From Enterovibrio norvegicus DSM 15893 (lineage in GTDB: Bacteria; Pseudomonadota; Gammaproteobacteria; Enterobacterales; Vibrionaceae): DNA of 64,000 nt. This document shows positions 9,173 through 17,594 of the stretch, piece after piece. Position 1 is the first letter of the stretch; each line of letters opens with the position of its first letter. Below the pieces are notes generated by a model. The model saw only the letters and a list, made by a program, of their open reading frames with translations. It had not been told where the DNA came from and did no database searches. The translations under genes and the position numbers were made by a program. The stretch covers positions 124,001 through 188,000 of the forward strand of contig NZ_FOWR01000004.1 of assembly GCF_900115495.1 (NCBI RefSeq), in the 5' to 3' direction.

Positions 9173-10021
9173 ATGGCTATTCCAGAGTGCGCCACCACGA
9201 GTGAAAAGGTTTGGTATGTTGCGTTTCGTATCATTTGTGCCGGTATATTCTTGTTCCTTATTGGCCCTTTGTTGGTCATTATCCCGCTAAGTTTTAACGC
9301 TGAACCCTATTTTACGTTCACACCTGAAATGTTGAGCTTTAGTCCCGAAGGCTTTTCTCTGCGTTGGTATGACGATTTTTTTAGCTCCGAATCTTGGCAG
9401 ACCGCCATTAAGAACAGCCTGATTGTGGCGATAGCATCGACGATCCTTGCGACAGTGCTCGGAACCACCGCCGCGCTTGGTTTATCAAGCCGTTACATGC
9501 CATACAAAGATGCCATCATGGCGATTCTCATCTCGCCAATGATTGTGCCGTTGATCATCTCAGCGGCAGCAATGTTCTTCTTCTTCTCCCGATTCCAAAT
9601 GACACATACGTACATTGGCGTTGTGCTCGCTCACACGGCGTTAGGTATCCCGTTTGTTGTTATCACGGTGACAGCTACCTTGAGCGGCTTTGACCACTCA
9701 CTTACCCGCGCTGCGGCGAGTTTGGGGGCGAATCCGGTTTATACCTTCTTTAAAGTCGTCCTGCCGCTGGTAACGCCCGGCGTGATTTCTGGTGCGCTGT
9801 TCGCGTTTATTACGTCGTTCGATGAAGTGGTGGTGGTGCTGTTTATTGCAGGGCCTGAGCAAACAACGTTGCCGATTCAGATGTGGTCGGGGATCCGTGA
9901 AGAAATCAGCCCAACGATCTTGGCTGCAGCAACCTTGCTTGTGGTTTTATCGATTGCATTGTTAACAACGTTAGAGTTTTTACGCCGTCGAAGTGCACGT
10001 TTGCGTGGCATTGAAGAGTAG
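9173..10021 (+). CDS. Polyamine-type ABC transporter permease 2 (PotC family)
   Basis: A 282-residue partner permease with six predicted helices. The EAA-type coupling loop is AAASLGANPVYTFFKVVLP. A GGAGA site precedes the ATG. It is the last gene of the importer operon, and only an imperfect hairpin without a T-run lies downstream. Confidence 0.9.
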   Translation: MAIPECATTSEKVWYVAFRIICAGIFLFLIGPLLVIIPLSFNAEPYFTFTPEMLSFSPEGFSLRWYDDFFSSESWQTAIKNSLIVAIASTILATVLGTTAALGLSSRYMPYKDAIMAILISPMIVPLIISAAAMFFFFSRFQMTHTYIGVVLAHTALGIPFVVITVTATLSGFDHSLTRAAASLGANPVYTFFKVVLPLVTPGVISGALFAFITSFDEVVVVLFIAGPEQTTLPIQMWSGIREEISPTILAAATLLVVLSIALLTTLEFLRRRSARLRGIEE

Positions 10022-10137
10022 TTTGTGGCGCGCAGTTGTTGAAAAGTAGGTGTTGAAACCGGAGTAAGTTAATGGCGGCGGTTTATTGATGTTTGTCAGT
10101 AGGCCTTCGTTTGATGTTTTTTCTTAGAAAGGCTGGC

Positions 10138-10176
10138 TTGCCAACGACCCATTCCCCCAAATAAGGTCATTGGCAA
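10138..10176. other. Imperfect inverted repeat downstream of the ABC operon
   Basis: TTGCCAACGACC (10138-10149) pairs with GGTCATTGGCAA (10165-10176) with one mismatch and a 15-nt loop. No T-run follows, so termination is uncertain. Confidence 0.5.
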
Positions 10177-10200
10177 ACCGAGCACAAATCGCAGATTATT

Positions 10201-10249
10201 TTCTCGCTTCTCGCTTCTCGCTTCTCGCTTCTCGCTTCTCGCTTCTCGC
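10201..10249. repeat. 7-bp tandem repeat (TTCTCGC) x7
   Basis: Seven perfect head-to-tail copies of TTCTCGC, lying in the 250-bp gap between convergent genes just before the stop of the gene at 10271. This is a microsatellite-like array outside any coding frame. It could vary in copy number by slippage. Confidence 0.95.
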
Positions 10250-10270
10250 TTTAGATAACCTCGTATCTCG

Positions 10271-10624
10271 TTAACGCATTACCTCTTTCCAACTCGGCAC
10301 ACCTTTGCGCTTCGCAGAAAACTTGTACCAGCTCGCCATCAATAGGCCGAAGACAACGCCCGTAAACAGTGATGCGTTGAATGCGTAAAACACAGAGACA
10401 CCTAAACTGCGCCATTGCATAAACCACATGATCACACCCCAAATGGTGCCAAACCATACAATCCCGAACAGCACGTTAACGGCAAACGCGCAAAATTGCG
10501 GTGGCGGAACCTTAATGCCAACGCGACGCGCTAAACGGTAGATGATTGGGCTGATAGAAGAAGGAAGAAAGCCCTTTTCGAGCAGTACTTGGTGTGCGTG
10601 GTCTAATTGTTGTTCGAATTTCAT
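10271..10624 (-). CDS. Small membrane protein, DUF6404-like
   Basis: A 117-residue protein with an amphipathic N-terminal part (MKFEQQLDHAHQVLLEKG...), a PPPQF motif, and two membrane helices (about 47-70 and 77-98), ending in a basic tail. The layout resembles the DUF6404 family of gammaproteobacteria as I recall it. The function is unknown. It is a single gene with no operon partner. Confidence 0.6.
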   Translation of the reverse strand: MKFEQQLDHAHQVLLEKGFLPSSISPIIYRLARRVGIKVPPPQFCAFAVNVLFGIVWFGTIWGVIMWFMQWRSLGVSVFYAFNASLFTGVVFGLLMASWYKFSAKRKGVPSWKEVMR

Positions 10625-10910
10625 TCTGACTAACTGTATTCAATAGATTGCATGCACTTTAACGCATTGACATTCGTAGGGTAGGGGCAGTTTAGCGTTC
10701 GGTGAGCTTGCTCTCACTCGCCAATCCAAGATGGGTGATTCGTGAGACAAACATAGAAGTTATTATGGATTTTTGGGTGATTTTTAAGCATGCATCAAGG
10801 CTTGGCCTTATCTCGGTCCATGTACCATTTCACTTACCATAGAGAAGACTTATTGGAATGAGTTCGATAGTCTCGAGCTACGTTACGCATCCTTGGAGCA
10901 TCATTCAGCC

Positions 10911-11813
10911 ATGAAAGTGGACTACAAGAAGCGCCTATTGCCTGTGATTCGGTTTTTGGAGGCAAATTTCAACGAACCGCTCAATCTGATTGAAGTGGCT
11001 GCGCTTGCCAACCTATCTCCCTACCATTTTCATCGAATGTTCAAAGCGGTGCAGCAAGAAACCCTGGCCGACTTTATCCGTCGTCTACGGCTAGAAGCGG
11101 CGGCTGAGGAGTTGTTCAAGGCCAAGCCTCCGGTGTTGAACGTTGCGCTTGATTATGGGTTCTCATCGTCACAGAGCCTTGCTAAAGCTTTTAAGCAGCA
11201 CTTTGGTGTTACACCTTCAGCGTTCAGAGACTGTGAAGACTGGCAAATGTTTGGTCAACTTTCTCGAAGCAGCAAGATTGGACACACGTTGCGCAAGATT
11301 GGAAACGCGGAACGAGACACAGAATTGTATATTGACTCAACGACATCAACGAGGAGTGAATTTATGGAAACGCAATATTTTGAGCGTGCTAAATTGGCGT
11401 ATGTACGTGTCACAGGCCCTTATGGTGAAGGTTATGAGCCAGCGGCAGGTAAGCTCTATCAATGGGCAGGGCCGAAAGGGCTTGCTGAGGCCACTTGCCT
11501 CTTTATTTACCACGATAACCCCGAAATTACGCCTGCTGAGAAATGCCGGACCGACATTTGTTTGATGGTGCCAGAAGACACGACTGTGCAAGGGGACATC
11601 GAACTGCAAGACTTTCCGGGGGGGAATTACGGTGTGATGCGCAAAACCATCACCGATTTTTCGCAGTATTCTGGGGCGTGGGATGACATCATGACAGACA
11701 TGATTAACTCTGGTCTTGAGCCTGATAATCGCCCTTGCTTTGAGTGGTACCACACTTACGACCAAGAACATCACATTGCTGATGTGAGTTTTTGTACGCC
11801 GATCAAGGCCTAA
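10911..11813 (+). CDS. AraC-family regulator with C-terminal GyrI-like effector domain
   Basis: A 300-residue protein with an N-terminal AraC double helix-turn-helix (about 10-110; IEVAALANLSPYHFHRMFK and a second helix pair NVALDYGFSSSQSLAKAFK). A GyrI/BmrR-like small-molecule binding domain follows (about 145-300). This Rob/SoxS-plus-GyrI architecture usually senses hydrophobic or cationic compounds and controls efflux or detoxification genes. The ATG at 10911 is preferred; an upstream TTG at 10893 is part of the likely GGAG ribosome site. No obvious target gene is adjacent. Confidence 0.88.
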   Translation: MKVDYKKRLLPVIRFLEANFNEPLNLIEVAALANLSPYHFHRMFKAVQQETLADFIRRLRLEAAAEELFKAKPPVLNVALDYGFSSSQSLAKAFKQHFGVTPSAFRDCEDWQMFGQLSRSSKIGHTLRKIGNAERDTELYIDSTTSTRSEFMETQYFERAKLAYVRVTGPYGEGYEPAAGKLYQWAGPKGLAEATCLFIYHDNPEITPAEKCRTDICLMVPEDTTVQGDIELQDFPGGNYGVMRKTITDFSQYSGAWDDIMTDMINSGLEPDNRPCFEWYHTYDQEHHIADVSFCTPIKA

Positions 11814-11900
11814 TCTGGCTCTATGGCTATTTCATTTCTTTAAACAGCAGTTCTGTCTCAGTGCTGCTGTTGTGCCTTCTCTATCCCTTTGACACTCTTT

Positions 11901-11930
11901 CAACCTCAACCTCAACCTCAACCTCAACCT
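11901..11930. repeat. 6-bp tandem repeat (CAACCT) x5
   Basis: Five perfect copies of CAACCT in the 390-bp gene-free region 11814-12204 between two AraC-type regulators. Confidence 0.9.
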
Positions 11931-12102
11931 CAGCAGACCCTAAGCATTCCAGAAGCACCCTATACCCATAAAGTAATCCGATAGACGTGATAGTGCCGTA
12001 TAGATTTCTATTCGACGTATCGTTGTAAACGCTATTTCGCTTCGCTGTGATTTCAGCGTATGCCCCTAAGGCACTATTTTGTCTACGGGATTGTTACTCT
12101 GC

Positions 12103-12207
12103 GAAACGGTTGCTTAATGTAACTACTGCTTAATGTAACTACCGCTCAACGGAGCTACTACTCAAAGTGGCTATGGTTAAAAGGAGCTATGGCTAAAAGG
12201 CACTATG
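12103..12207 (+). promoter_or_regulatory. Leader built of degenerate short duplications with an overlapping upstream mini-ORF
   Basis: Upstream of the regulator at 12205, short units recur: CTGCTTAATGTAACTAC occurs twice, and AAAAGGAGCTATGGCT is followed directly by AAAAGGCACTATGGCT. The first duplicate carries the good ribosome site (AAGGAG) and opens a 7-codon reading frame (MAKRHYG, 12189-12212) whose TGA overlaps the regulator's ATG. Translation of the regulator is therefore probably coupled to, or tuned by, this mini-ORF. Confidence 0.55.
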
Positions 12208-12969
12208 GCTGATATTTCTGAAACGACTTCATTCAATGCTGATCATTTGAATAACTTGGTGATTGGTGTTGCGGCTAATGTGGGCAGGCAAGATGTGCGT
12301 ATGCATCATCATGCTAAACCGCAACTGCTGTTCGCATCATCTGGTTGCATGAGCATTATGCTGAATGGTGTTTGGTGTGTATTGCCACCAACTCGTGCGG
12401 CGTGGATCCCTGCGGGCATTGATCATTGTACCGAAATGTTAAACGTAGAAGCCTATCGTTCTCTCTATTTCCACCGTGACGTCGCACCCATGTTGCCATC
12501 GGAGATAAAGATCATTTCGGTTAATGGGTTGATGAGAGAGTTGATAGAGCGCATGGCGTATTGGGATTGGGAGATGCCAATGCAGGCGCAAAAACCTGCG
12601 TTTTCATTGTTCTGTGAGGAGCTTAAATCCGCAAAGGAAGAACAGTTCTCGTTGATATTGCCCACGGATCGACGCATCGTGCGGTGGTTACAGGGCGTGT
12701 TGGATGGAGAGTATTTGCCTGCGCCATTAAATGAAATGGCACAGGATATTGGCGCAAGCGCCAAAACCATCAGCCGGATTTTTACTCGGGAAACGGGCAT
12801 GCCCTATCAATCATGGCGGCAGCAATGGCGATTGCAGACGTCTGTTGAGCGTCTGTCACAGGGTTACAGTGTATCAGACGTTGCAAGTGGGCTGCATTTC
12901 TCCAGCGACAGCGCCTTTATCAGTTTTTTCCGTAAGATGACTGGAAGCACGCCTGGGAGATATGTGTAA
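12205..12969 (+). CDS. AraC-family transcriptional regulator with N-terminal cupin domain (NimR/YeaM-like)
   Basis: A 254-residue regulator. The N-terminal cupin-like half (about 10-120) has a His-rich start (MHHHAKPQLLF) and the motif LPPTRAAWIPAGIDHCTEM typical of this subfamily. The C-terminal AraC DNA-binding domain (about 150-254) includes IGASAKTISRIFTRETGM and SDVASGLHFSSDSAFISFFRK. Members often regulate an adjacent exporter, but none is present here. The start is inside a duplicated leader with an upstream mini-ORF. Confidence 0.88.
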   Translation: MADISETTSFNADHLNNLVIGVAANVGRQDVRMHHHAKPQLLFASSGCMSIMLNGVWCVLPPTRAAWIPAGIDHCTEMLNVEAYRSLYFHRDVAPMLPSEIKIISVNGLMRELIERMAYWDWEMPMQAQKPAFSLFCEELKSAKEEQFSLILPTDRRIVRWLQGVLDGEYLPAPLNEMAQDIGASAKTISRIFTRETGMPYQSWRQQWRLQTSVERLSQGYSVSDVASGLHFSSDSAFISFFRKMTGSTPGRYV

Positions 12970-13132
12970 CATTCTATATCCGTTGTGCTGAGTCTTCTCC
13001 AAAACACCTTAACACCTGAGATGAACGCTCACAATTTACACTGTAATTTTACCGTCAGTTTGATGTTGAATTATTGTAATGAGAGTTATTCTCATCTAAT
13101 CTTAGTGGCAAGGCAGAGATTGGAGCGTCATC

Positions 13133-13348
13133 ATGGTTCATGGAAATATCGTTACTCATCCTCCAGCAGAGATAACGCCGAAAAAGCGAACGGTGCAGAT
13201 AGAGATATCAGTTGATAGCTTGGAACGGCTGTTTCTCAATGGGCAATTGTGTGCTGCAGAGTTTAGTTGTCTTGATGTCGAATCTAAGCAAGCAGTCCAA
13301 AAGTTATGTTTGAATGCATGTGTTCATCGTCTTCAAAAGGCGCAATAA
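13133..13348 (+). CDS. Small hypothetical protein
   Basis: A 71-residue soluble protein with a good TTGGAG ribosome site 7 nt before the ATG. A disordered basic start is followed by a hydrophobic-patterned segment (TVQIEISVDSLERLFLNGQ) and three cysteines (C42, C46, C60), ending LCLNACVHRLQKAQ. It resembles small conserved proteins of Vibrionaceae but I cannot name a family. It stands alone between the regulator at 12205 and ibpA. Confidence 0.6.
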   Translation: MVHGNIVTHPPAEITPKKRTVQIEISVDSLERLFLNGQLCAAEFSCLDVESKQAVQKLCLNACVHRLQKAQ

Positions 13349-13584
13349 GCGGCGCTTTGTTGCGAAATAAAAGTTAACAAAGTGTTAATTCATCTTGTTG
13401 CTAAATTAAATTTTTAAAATATTTATATCTACGCTTGAAAACGTTTGATTCTATCTCCATATCTTTAAGATTACCTTTTTTCTTTCTTCTTTTGGTGTTG
13501 ATTTTTTATCTCTTCAAAGGAGAAAAATAACGCCTTACTTTTCGTTAACTTATAAGTAAATTAAAAAATATTTTCCATGAGATA

Positions 13585-13613
13585 CTTGAAAATAGATTAG
13601 GTAGACGCCAAAT
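13585..13613 (+). promoter_or_regulatory. Candidate sigma-32 (RpoH) heat-shock promoter
   Basis: CTTGAAA (13585-13591), 14 nt, CGCCAAAT (13606-13613). This fits the RpoH pattern CTTGAA-N13-15-CCCCATNT closely in the -35 element and at six of eight positions in the -10. It would start transcription near 13620, giving a roughly 75-nt leader for the small heat-shock gene. Confidence 0.7.
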
Positions 13614-13672
13614 AGAGTGATGTAAGGTTGTGGCGATATTCGTGCGGCCTTTATATGAAAACTCTATTAACC

Positions 13673-13695
13673 ATATCGCTTCATTTGGAGGATAT
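13673..13695 (+). promoter_or_regulatory. ROSE-like RNA thermometer hairpin over the ibpA ribosome site
   Basis: ATATC-G-CTTC (13673-13682) pairs with GGAGGATAT (13687-13695) around a 4-nt loop. It forms nine base pairs with one bulged G (13678) and fully covers the GGAGG Shine-Dalgarno. The left strand contains UCGCU, matching the conserved U(U/C)GCU of ROSE elements, where the extra G opposite the SD is the hallmark. Known ROSE elements melt on heat shock and release the ribosome site of small heat-shock genes. Confidence 0.8.
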
Positions 13696-13696
13696 T

Positions 13697-14179
13697 ATGA
13701 TGAAAACTATCGATTTGACCCCACTGTACCGCAATAGCGTTGGCTTTGACCGCTTTGCATCTTTATTGGATAACGCTTTTCGAGCAGAAAGTGCTTCAGG
13801 CGGTTATCCTCCGTACAATATTGAGTCTCTAGAAGAGAATAAATATGCCATAACCCTTGCTGTAGCTGGGTTTACGCAAGATGAGTTAGACATCAATGTT
13901 GAACGTGGCGTGCTGACCATTCGTGGTGAGAGGGCAAAAGCCGAGGGTAAGCATTACCTCTATCAAGGTATCGCGAACCGTACGTTTGAGCGAAAGTTCA
14001 ACCTCGCTGATTATATCGAAATTACAGGTGCTGATTTAGAAAATGGCCTATTGACCATTAAACTTCTAAAACGTATTCCAGAAGCAATGAAACCAAGAAG
14101 CATTGCAATTAATGGACAACCACGCGTTGCGCCTGAACTTGAAAAATCCGTTGAAGAGAAGAACGCTGAACTTGTGTAA
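13697..14179 (+). CDS. ibpA: Small heat-shock protein (Hsp20/IbpA family)
   Basis: A 160-residue ATP-independent chaperone that binds aggregating proteins in the cytoplasm. The alpha-crystallin domain spans about 35-130 (PPYNIESLEENKYAITLAVA..., VERGVLTIRGERAKAEG, IANRTFERKFNLADYIEI), and NGLLTIKLLKRIPE carries the usual beta-strand before the C-terminal tail. The start is the first ATG of an ATG-ATG pair just after GGAGG; the ATG at 13700 is an alternative. Regulation is visible twice: a sigma-32-like promoter and a ROSE thermometer. Only one small heat-shock gene is present here, so an IbpA/IbpB pair cannot be claimed. Confidence 0.93.
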   Translation: MMKTIDLTPLYRNSVGFDRFASLLDNAFRAESASGGYPPYNIESLEENKYAITLAVAGFTQDELDINVERGVLTIRGERAKAEGKHYLYQGIANRTFERKFNLADYIEITGADLENGLLTIKLLKRIPEAMKPRSIAINGQPRVAPELEKSVEEKNAELV

Positions 14180-14234
14180 TTCTTCTGTTTATCTTGAACG
14201 ATAGATTACATTTAGTTTTGGGTTAAATAATAGT

Positions 14235-14262
14235 AGGGCCATTTTAATTAATGGCCCTTTGT
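14235..14262. terminator. Bidirectional terminator between ibpA and the GNAT gene
   Basis: A 9-bp stem AGGGCCATT / AATGGCCCT with loop TTAATT and T's on the + side. It overlaps the stop codon of the convergent gene at 14248. Confidence 0.75.
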
Positions 14263-14736
14263 TGCGTTTTTATTTTGATGTTGTTGGAGTTTTAGATGCA
14301 TGTTTATATGTTCAACACCCGTTCTTTTCGATAAATAGACGTTACCGGAAACAACAAATCCAACAGAAGTATAAAGACGAATAGCATTCAGCCTTGCACT
14401 CAGTGTGACATCCGTGGCTGACCGTGATCGTAAGTATTGAATGGCTTCGGTGACAAGTTGATGTCCAAACCCTTTTCCTTGGTCTTTTGGTGTCACTACC
14501 ATTTGCGACAATTGATAGTGGTTTTCCGATGTTTCAGTCACCCGTAAATAGGCCACCAGCGTGCCTTCTCGCGTGAGCGCGAGGTGATTACTGCGCGCTT
14601 CAATGTCATCAAAAATCACGTTCCTTGGAAGATTGACGGGCTCGAAGAACAAAGTGAACCTCAAATCCAGCGCATCTTGATAAAATGGTTCGTTGCGATT
14701 GAGCGTAACAAATTCAACATCACTGTTAACTTTCAT
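14248..14736 (-). CDS. GNAT-family N-acetyltransferase
   Basis: A 162-residue acetyl-CoA-dependent acetyltransferase. Motif A is clear (LSQMVVTPKDQGKGFGHQLVTEAI, with Q-G-K-G-F-G binding the CoA pyrophosphate), and motif B follows (LSARLNAIRLYTSVGF). ElaA/YitI-type members share this pattern. The substrate is unknown. It is followed 74 nt upstream on the same strand by the SDR gene, possibly the same transcript. Confidence 0.85.
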   Translation of the reverse strand: MKVNSDVEFVTLNRNEPFYQDALDLRFTLFFEPVNLPRNVIFDDIEARSNHLALTREGTLVAYLRVTETSENHYQLSQMVVTPKDQGKGFGHQLVTEAIQYLRSRSATDVTLSARLNAIRLYTSVGFVVSGNVYLSKRTGVEHINMHLKLQQHQNKNATKGH

Positions 14737-14809
14737 TCATGCCTCCATTCTTTTACGTTTTAATGCCTTAAACGATGCGCCTTGTTATTTTAAAACGGCG
14801 AGAAGTGAC

Positions 14810-15496
14810 TCACCAGACATGCTCTTTGCCTTCCCACGTAAAGAACTTACCGCTGTCTTGCATGGTTAAGCGGTGAGCCAGTAAGAGAATACCCGATGCG
14901 CTTTGTTCTGCCGTAATGTCCGCCTCACTGCCTCCCATGTCCGTTTGTACCCAACCAGGATGAACAGGGCAAACAACGATCTTTTGTGCCTTCAGTTCTA
15001 GCGATAATACCTGCATGACTTTGTTGATGGCAGCCTTAGAGCTTCTGTAAGCAATCATGCCTGTAGATTCTCTATGCAGCGCCCCCATTTGGCTGGAAAC
15101 CGTCACAACGCGTGGTGATGAACTTAGGGATAGATTCTTTAAGAGGGCGTTCATCACCATCAGTGGGGCAATGGTATTCACTTCGAATGTGTGTAACCAG
15201 CCTCGTGTGTCCATATCGTTGTAAGACTGTCTATCAGGACCGATGACACCCGCATTATTAATGAGGATGTCTATGTGCTGATTCGCTAACACGTCTGGCA
15301 GATGGGCGAGATCAGTCGCGTTGGTAACATCAAGTCGTAACCATGTGAGTCTGTTTTTCTCGTCTTGGGTAAGTGGAAGTTCAGGGGGCGTATCACCGCG
15401 ATAGGTGGCAAGTATGGCATCTTTGTTTTTCAGGCTTTGCTTAACGAGTTCCAAGCCAATACCCCTGTTGCCGCCAGTGATGAATAATGTTTGCAT
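14810..15496 (-). CDS. Short-chain dehydrogenase/reductase (SDR)
   Basis: A 228-residue classical SDR. The Rossmann motif TGGNRGIG (residues 7-14) binds NAD(P). NNAG is present, along with catalytic Ser in VTVSSQMG, the Y-x3-K pair in YRSSKAA, and PGWVQTDMGG. It resembles the CsgA/C-factor or sniffer-type SDRs. The substrate is unknown. It lies upstream of the GNAT gene on the same strand. Confidence 0.88.
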   Translation of the reverse strand: MQTLFITGGNRGIGLELVKQSLKNKDAILATYRGDTPPELPLTQDEKNRLTWLRLDVTNATDLAHLPDVLANQHIDILINNAGVIGPDRQSYNDMDTRGWLHTFEVNTIAPLMVMNALLKNLSLSSSPRVVTVSSQMGALHRESTGMIAYRSSKAAINKVMQVLSLELKAQKIVVCPVHPGWVQTDMGGSEADITAEQSASGILLLAHRLTMQDSGKFFTWEGKEHVW

Positions 15497-16067
15497 ATTT
15501 CCCTCGCATTTGTGTCTCCATAAATAGGCACACCATGTTGCGGCTTGGTGATCATTTGATGTCAGTAACTTTCACATTTAAGACGCTTCTTGGCAACGCT
15601 TACACGTGTTTTCCACCTATAAATTCAATACATTACGATGACTTTAAGAAGTTACCCACAGAAACGGTGGATAACCCTTTGGGTAACATTGGATTAATAC
15701 AAATGTCATCTTGAATAAAGTCGTTGAGTGCTTTTGTCAGGCGGCTTTAGCACAATTGCCTAAAACATGATTCGCCGTATTTAGAGGCCGAAAATGCTCG
15801 ATATTGCTCGCACATTTGACGCCTACTTACATCAAAGCTGGGTGAATTTACATCCAACTTTATTGGCAATAAAGAGGCGAGAGGTTTGAAGAAAACGCAG
15901 CGGTTAAAAAGTGTACAGTCCTTGTGGGTGACGGGTGACCAGTAACAGGTAACAAGTCTCGGCGTTCGGTGGTGTATGAGAGAAAACAGAACATCACATG
16001 GCAACATTGGCGGTGAACATTGGACAGCGCCGACCAATAAACTGCGAAAGAAACAGAAACGAACGAA
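15497..16067. other. Gene-free region with a coding-like remnant or dispersed-repeat candidate
   Basis: About 570 bp with no convincing gene. In the minus-strand frame over 15747-15905 there is a coding-like run (KLDVNSPSFDVSRRQMCEQ) that reminds me of short repetitive ORF-like sequences in Vibrionaceae genomes, but I cannot verify this. The promoter of the SDR gene should lie near 15500-15560. Confidence 0.3.
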
Positions 16068-16097
16068 AAACGCCCTCGTTGGGTTTCGAGGGCGTTT
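16068..16097 (-). terminator. Terminator after the GlxA-type regulator
   Basis: An 11-bp stem AAACGCCCTCG / CGAGGGCGTTT, followed on the minus strand by T's. Confidence 0.85.
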
Positions 16098-16143
16098 ACG
16101 TATTTACTGAGCCATTTATTCAAGCAAAGAAAGGGTTGCCTGA

Positions 16144-17187
16144 TTAAATCGCGATCTGCTCTTTGTTTTCTTCGTCCGCAACAAAGAGCTTATTCTTGGT
16201 TTGTTGTTGCGCGGTTTTTTGGCTCAACCCCAAACGCTCTTCTCTTGGCGGAATACCAAAGTAATCACGGTAGCACTTGCTAAAGTGTGGCGTAGATACA
16301 AACCCACACGCAATCGAAATTTCGATGACGGACAGGTTGGTCTGCGTGAGCAATTGCCTTGCGCGGCTTAGCCTCAAATGCAAATAATAGCGAGAAGGTG
16401 AGCATTGAAGATGGCGTTGGAAGAGGCGCTCAAGCTGCCGACGAGACAACTCGACAAGTCCTGCAAGTTCATCAATGCAGAAAGGCTCCTCGAGGTTAGC
16501 TTCCATTAGGGAAACCGTTTCAAGTAACTTGGGTTGTGCTGTGCCAATCAAATTCCGCAGCGGGACTTTCTGCACATCTTCCGTGTTTCGCACGCGCTCG
16601 CACACAAACATTTCAGAGATGGCAGCGCTCAGCTTGTTACCATGCTCGCGAGTGACCATGGTAAGCATCATGTCCATTGGCGCTGTGCCACCCGCGCTGG
16701 TCATGCGCGTATCACTGATCGTGAAAAGCTTGTTGCTGATGCGAACGGTGGGGAAGGCCTCTTGCAGTCCTGCTAGGTTTTCCCAATGCACAGAGCAGGC
16801 TTTGTCATGCATAACGCCTGCTTTTGCAAGGACGTAGCTGCCCGTACAGATGGCACCAATTTTAAGATGCTTTCTGTCTTGTTGTGCAATCCAACTGAGC
16901 AACTTGGGGGAGCAGTTTTCGTGGACATCAATCCCGCCGCATACGATCACGACATCAAGGTCCATACTGTTTGGGATCTTGTCGTCGACATTAATGGCGA
17001 GTGAATCGCTGGCTGATACAGGCTCTCCGTCTTCGCTGAACGTATACCAACGGTAAAGGGTTTCCCCTGAAAGTTGGTTGGCCATTCGTAACACTTCGAT
17101 TGCTGACGCCATTGCAATCATGGTGAAGCGTTGGCAGAGGAAAAATCCTATTCTCACTGGTTGGCGGAGTGATGATACTGATCCCAT
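16144..17187 (-). CDS. GlxA-type AraC regulator with DJ-1/PfpI domain (GbdR/CdhR-like)
   Basis: A 347-residue regulator. The N-terminal DJ-1/PfpI-like amidotransferase-fold domain (about 10-190) has GFFLCQRFTMIAMASAIEVLR and AICTGSYVLAKAG, where the Cys sits at the nucleophile-elbow position. The C-terminal AraC HTH domain (about 225-325) has DELAGLVELSRRQLERLFQ and EISIACGFVSTPHFSKCYR. The subfamily includes GbdR and CdhR, which respond to glycine betaine or carnitine and activate their catabolic genes. No such catabolic operon is in the window, although a betaine-type binding protein lies at 4015-5001. The assignment is at family level only. Confidence 0.85.
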   Translation of the reverse strand: MGSVSSLRQPVRIGFFLCQRFTMIAMASAIEVLRMANQLSGETLYRWYTFSEDGEPVSASDSLAINVDDKIPNSMDLDVVIVCGGIDVHENCSPKLLSWIAQQDRKHLKIGAICTGSYVLAKAGVMHDKACSVHWENLAGLQEAFPTVRISNKLFTISDTRMTSAGGTAPMDMMLTMVTREHGNKLSAAISEMFVCERVRNTEDVQKVPLRNLIGTAQPKLLETVSLMEANLEEPFCIDELAGLVELSRRQLERLFQRHLQCSPSRYYLHLRLSRARQLLTQTNLSVIEISIACGFVSTPHFSKCYRDYFGIPPREERLGLSQKTAQQQTKNKLFVADEENKEQIAI

Positions 17188-17542
17188 CGTTAATCCCTTC
17201 TATCTCTTTGCACTGCTCAATTATTTTATTGATATCAAGGTTGAAATGATTACAACACGTAGAGAATCGCATTCGACAGAAAAACGGCATCTCTTCTCTG
17301 CATATACCAATGTTAAAAAAAAGTAAATGTTGCGTTGGCGTTTAAAAGGAAATAGACGTGAAAAAGGTATCTCAATAGCGTTTAGAACGCGATCGTATCA
17401 AAAATGAAACAGTCTACTCTGGGTGCTTTTTTGTTACACGGCGTTAACAATGCTTAGTGCTGTAAAGAAAAAAATCGATGTTTTCTTTGTTTTTTGACGT
17501 GCTATAAAATGCGGGTGAATCAACGCGGAAGAGATGAGTGTA

Positions 17543-17580
17543 AAAAAGGTGCGGCACTGAAAGTTAAACGCATGCCGCAC
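17543..17580 (-). terminator. Terminator after psuG
   Basis: GTGCGGCA (17549-17556) pairs with TGCCGCAC (17573-17580), followed on the minus strand by CCTTTTTTA. The rest of 17188-17542 holds the presumed promoter of the GlxA-type gene and no visible gene. Confidence 0.8.
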
Positions 17581-17594
17581 ATGGATAGAGGGGG

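Noticed and set aside
10201-11930. CRISPR-like arrays
   Set aside because: The 7-bp and 6-bp tandem repeats have no spacers and no cas genes are present; they are simple microsatellites.
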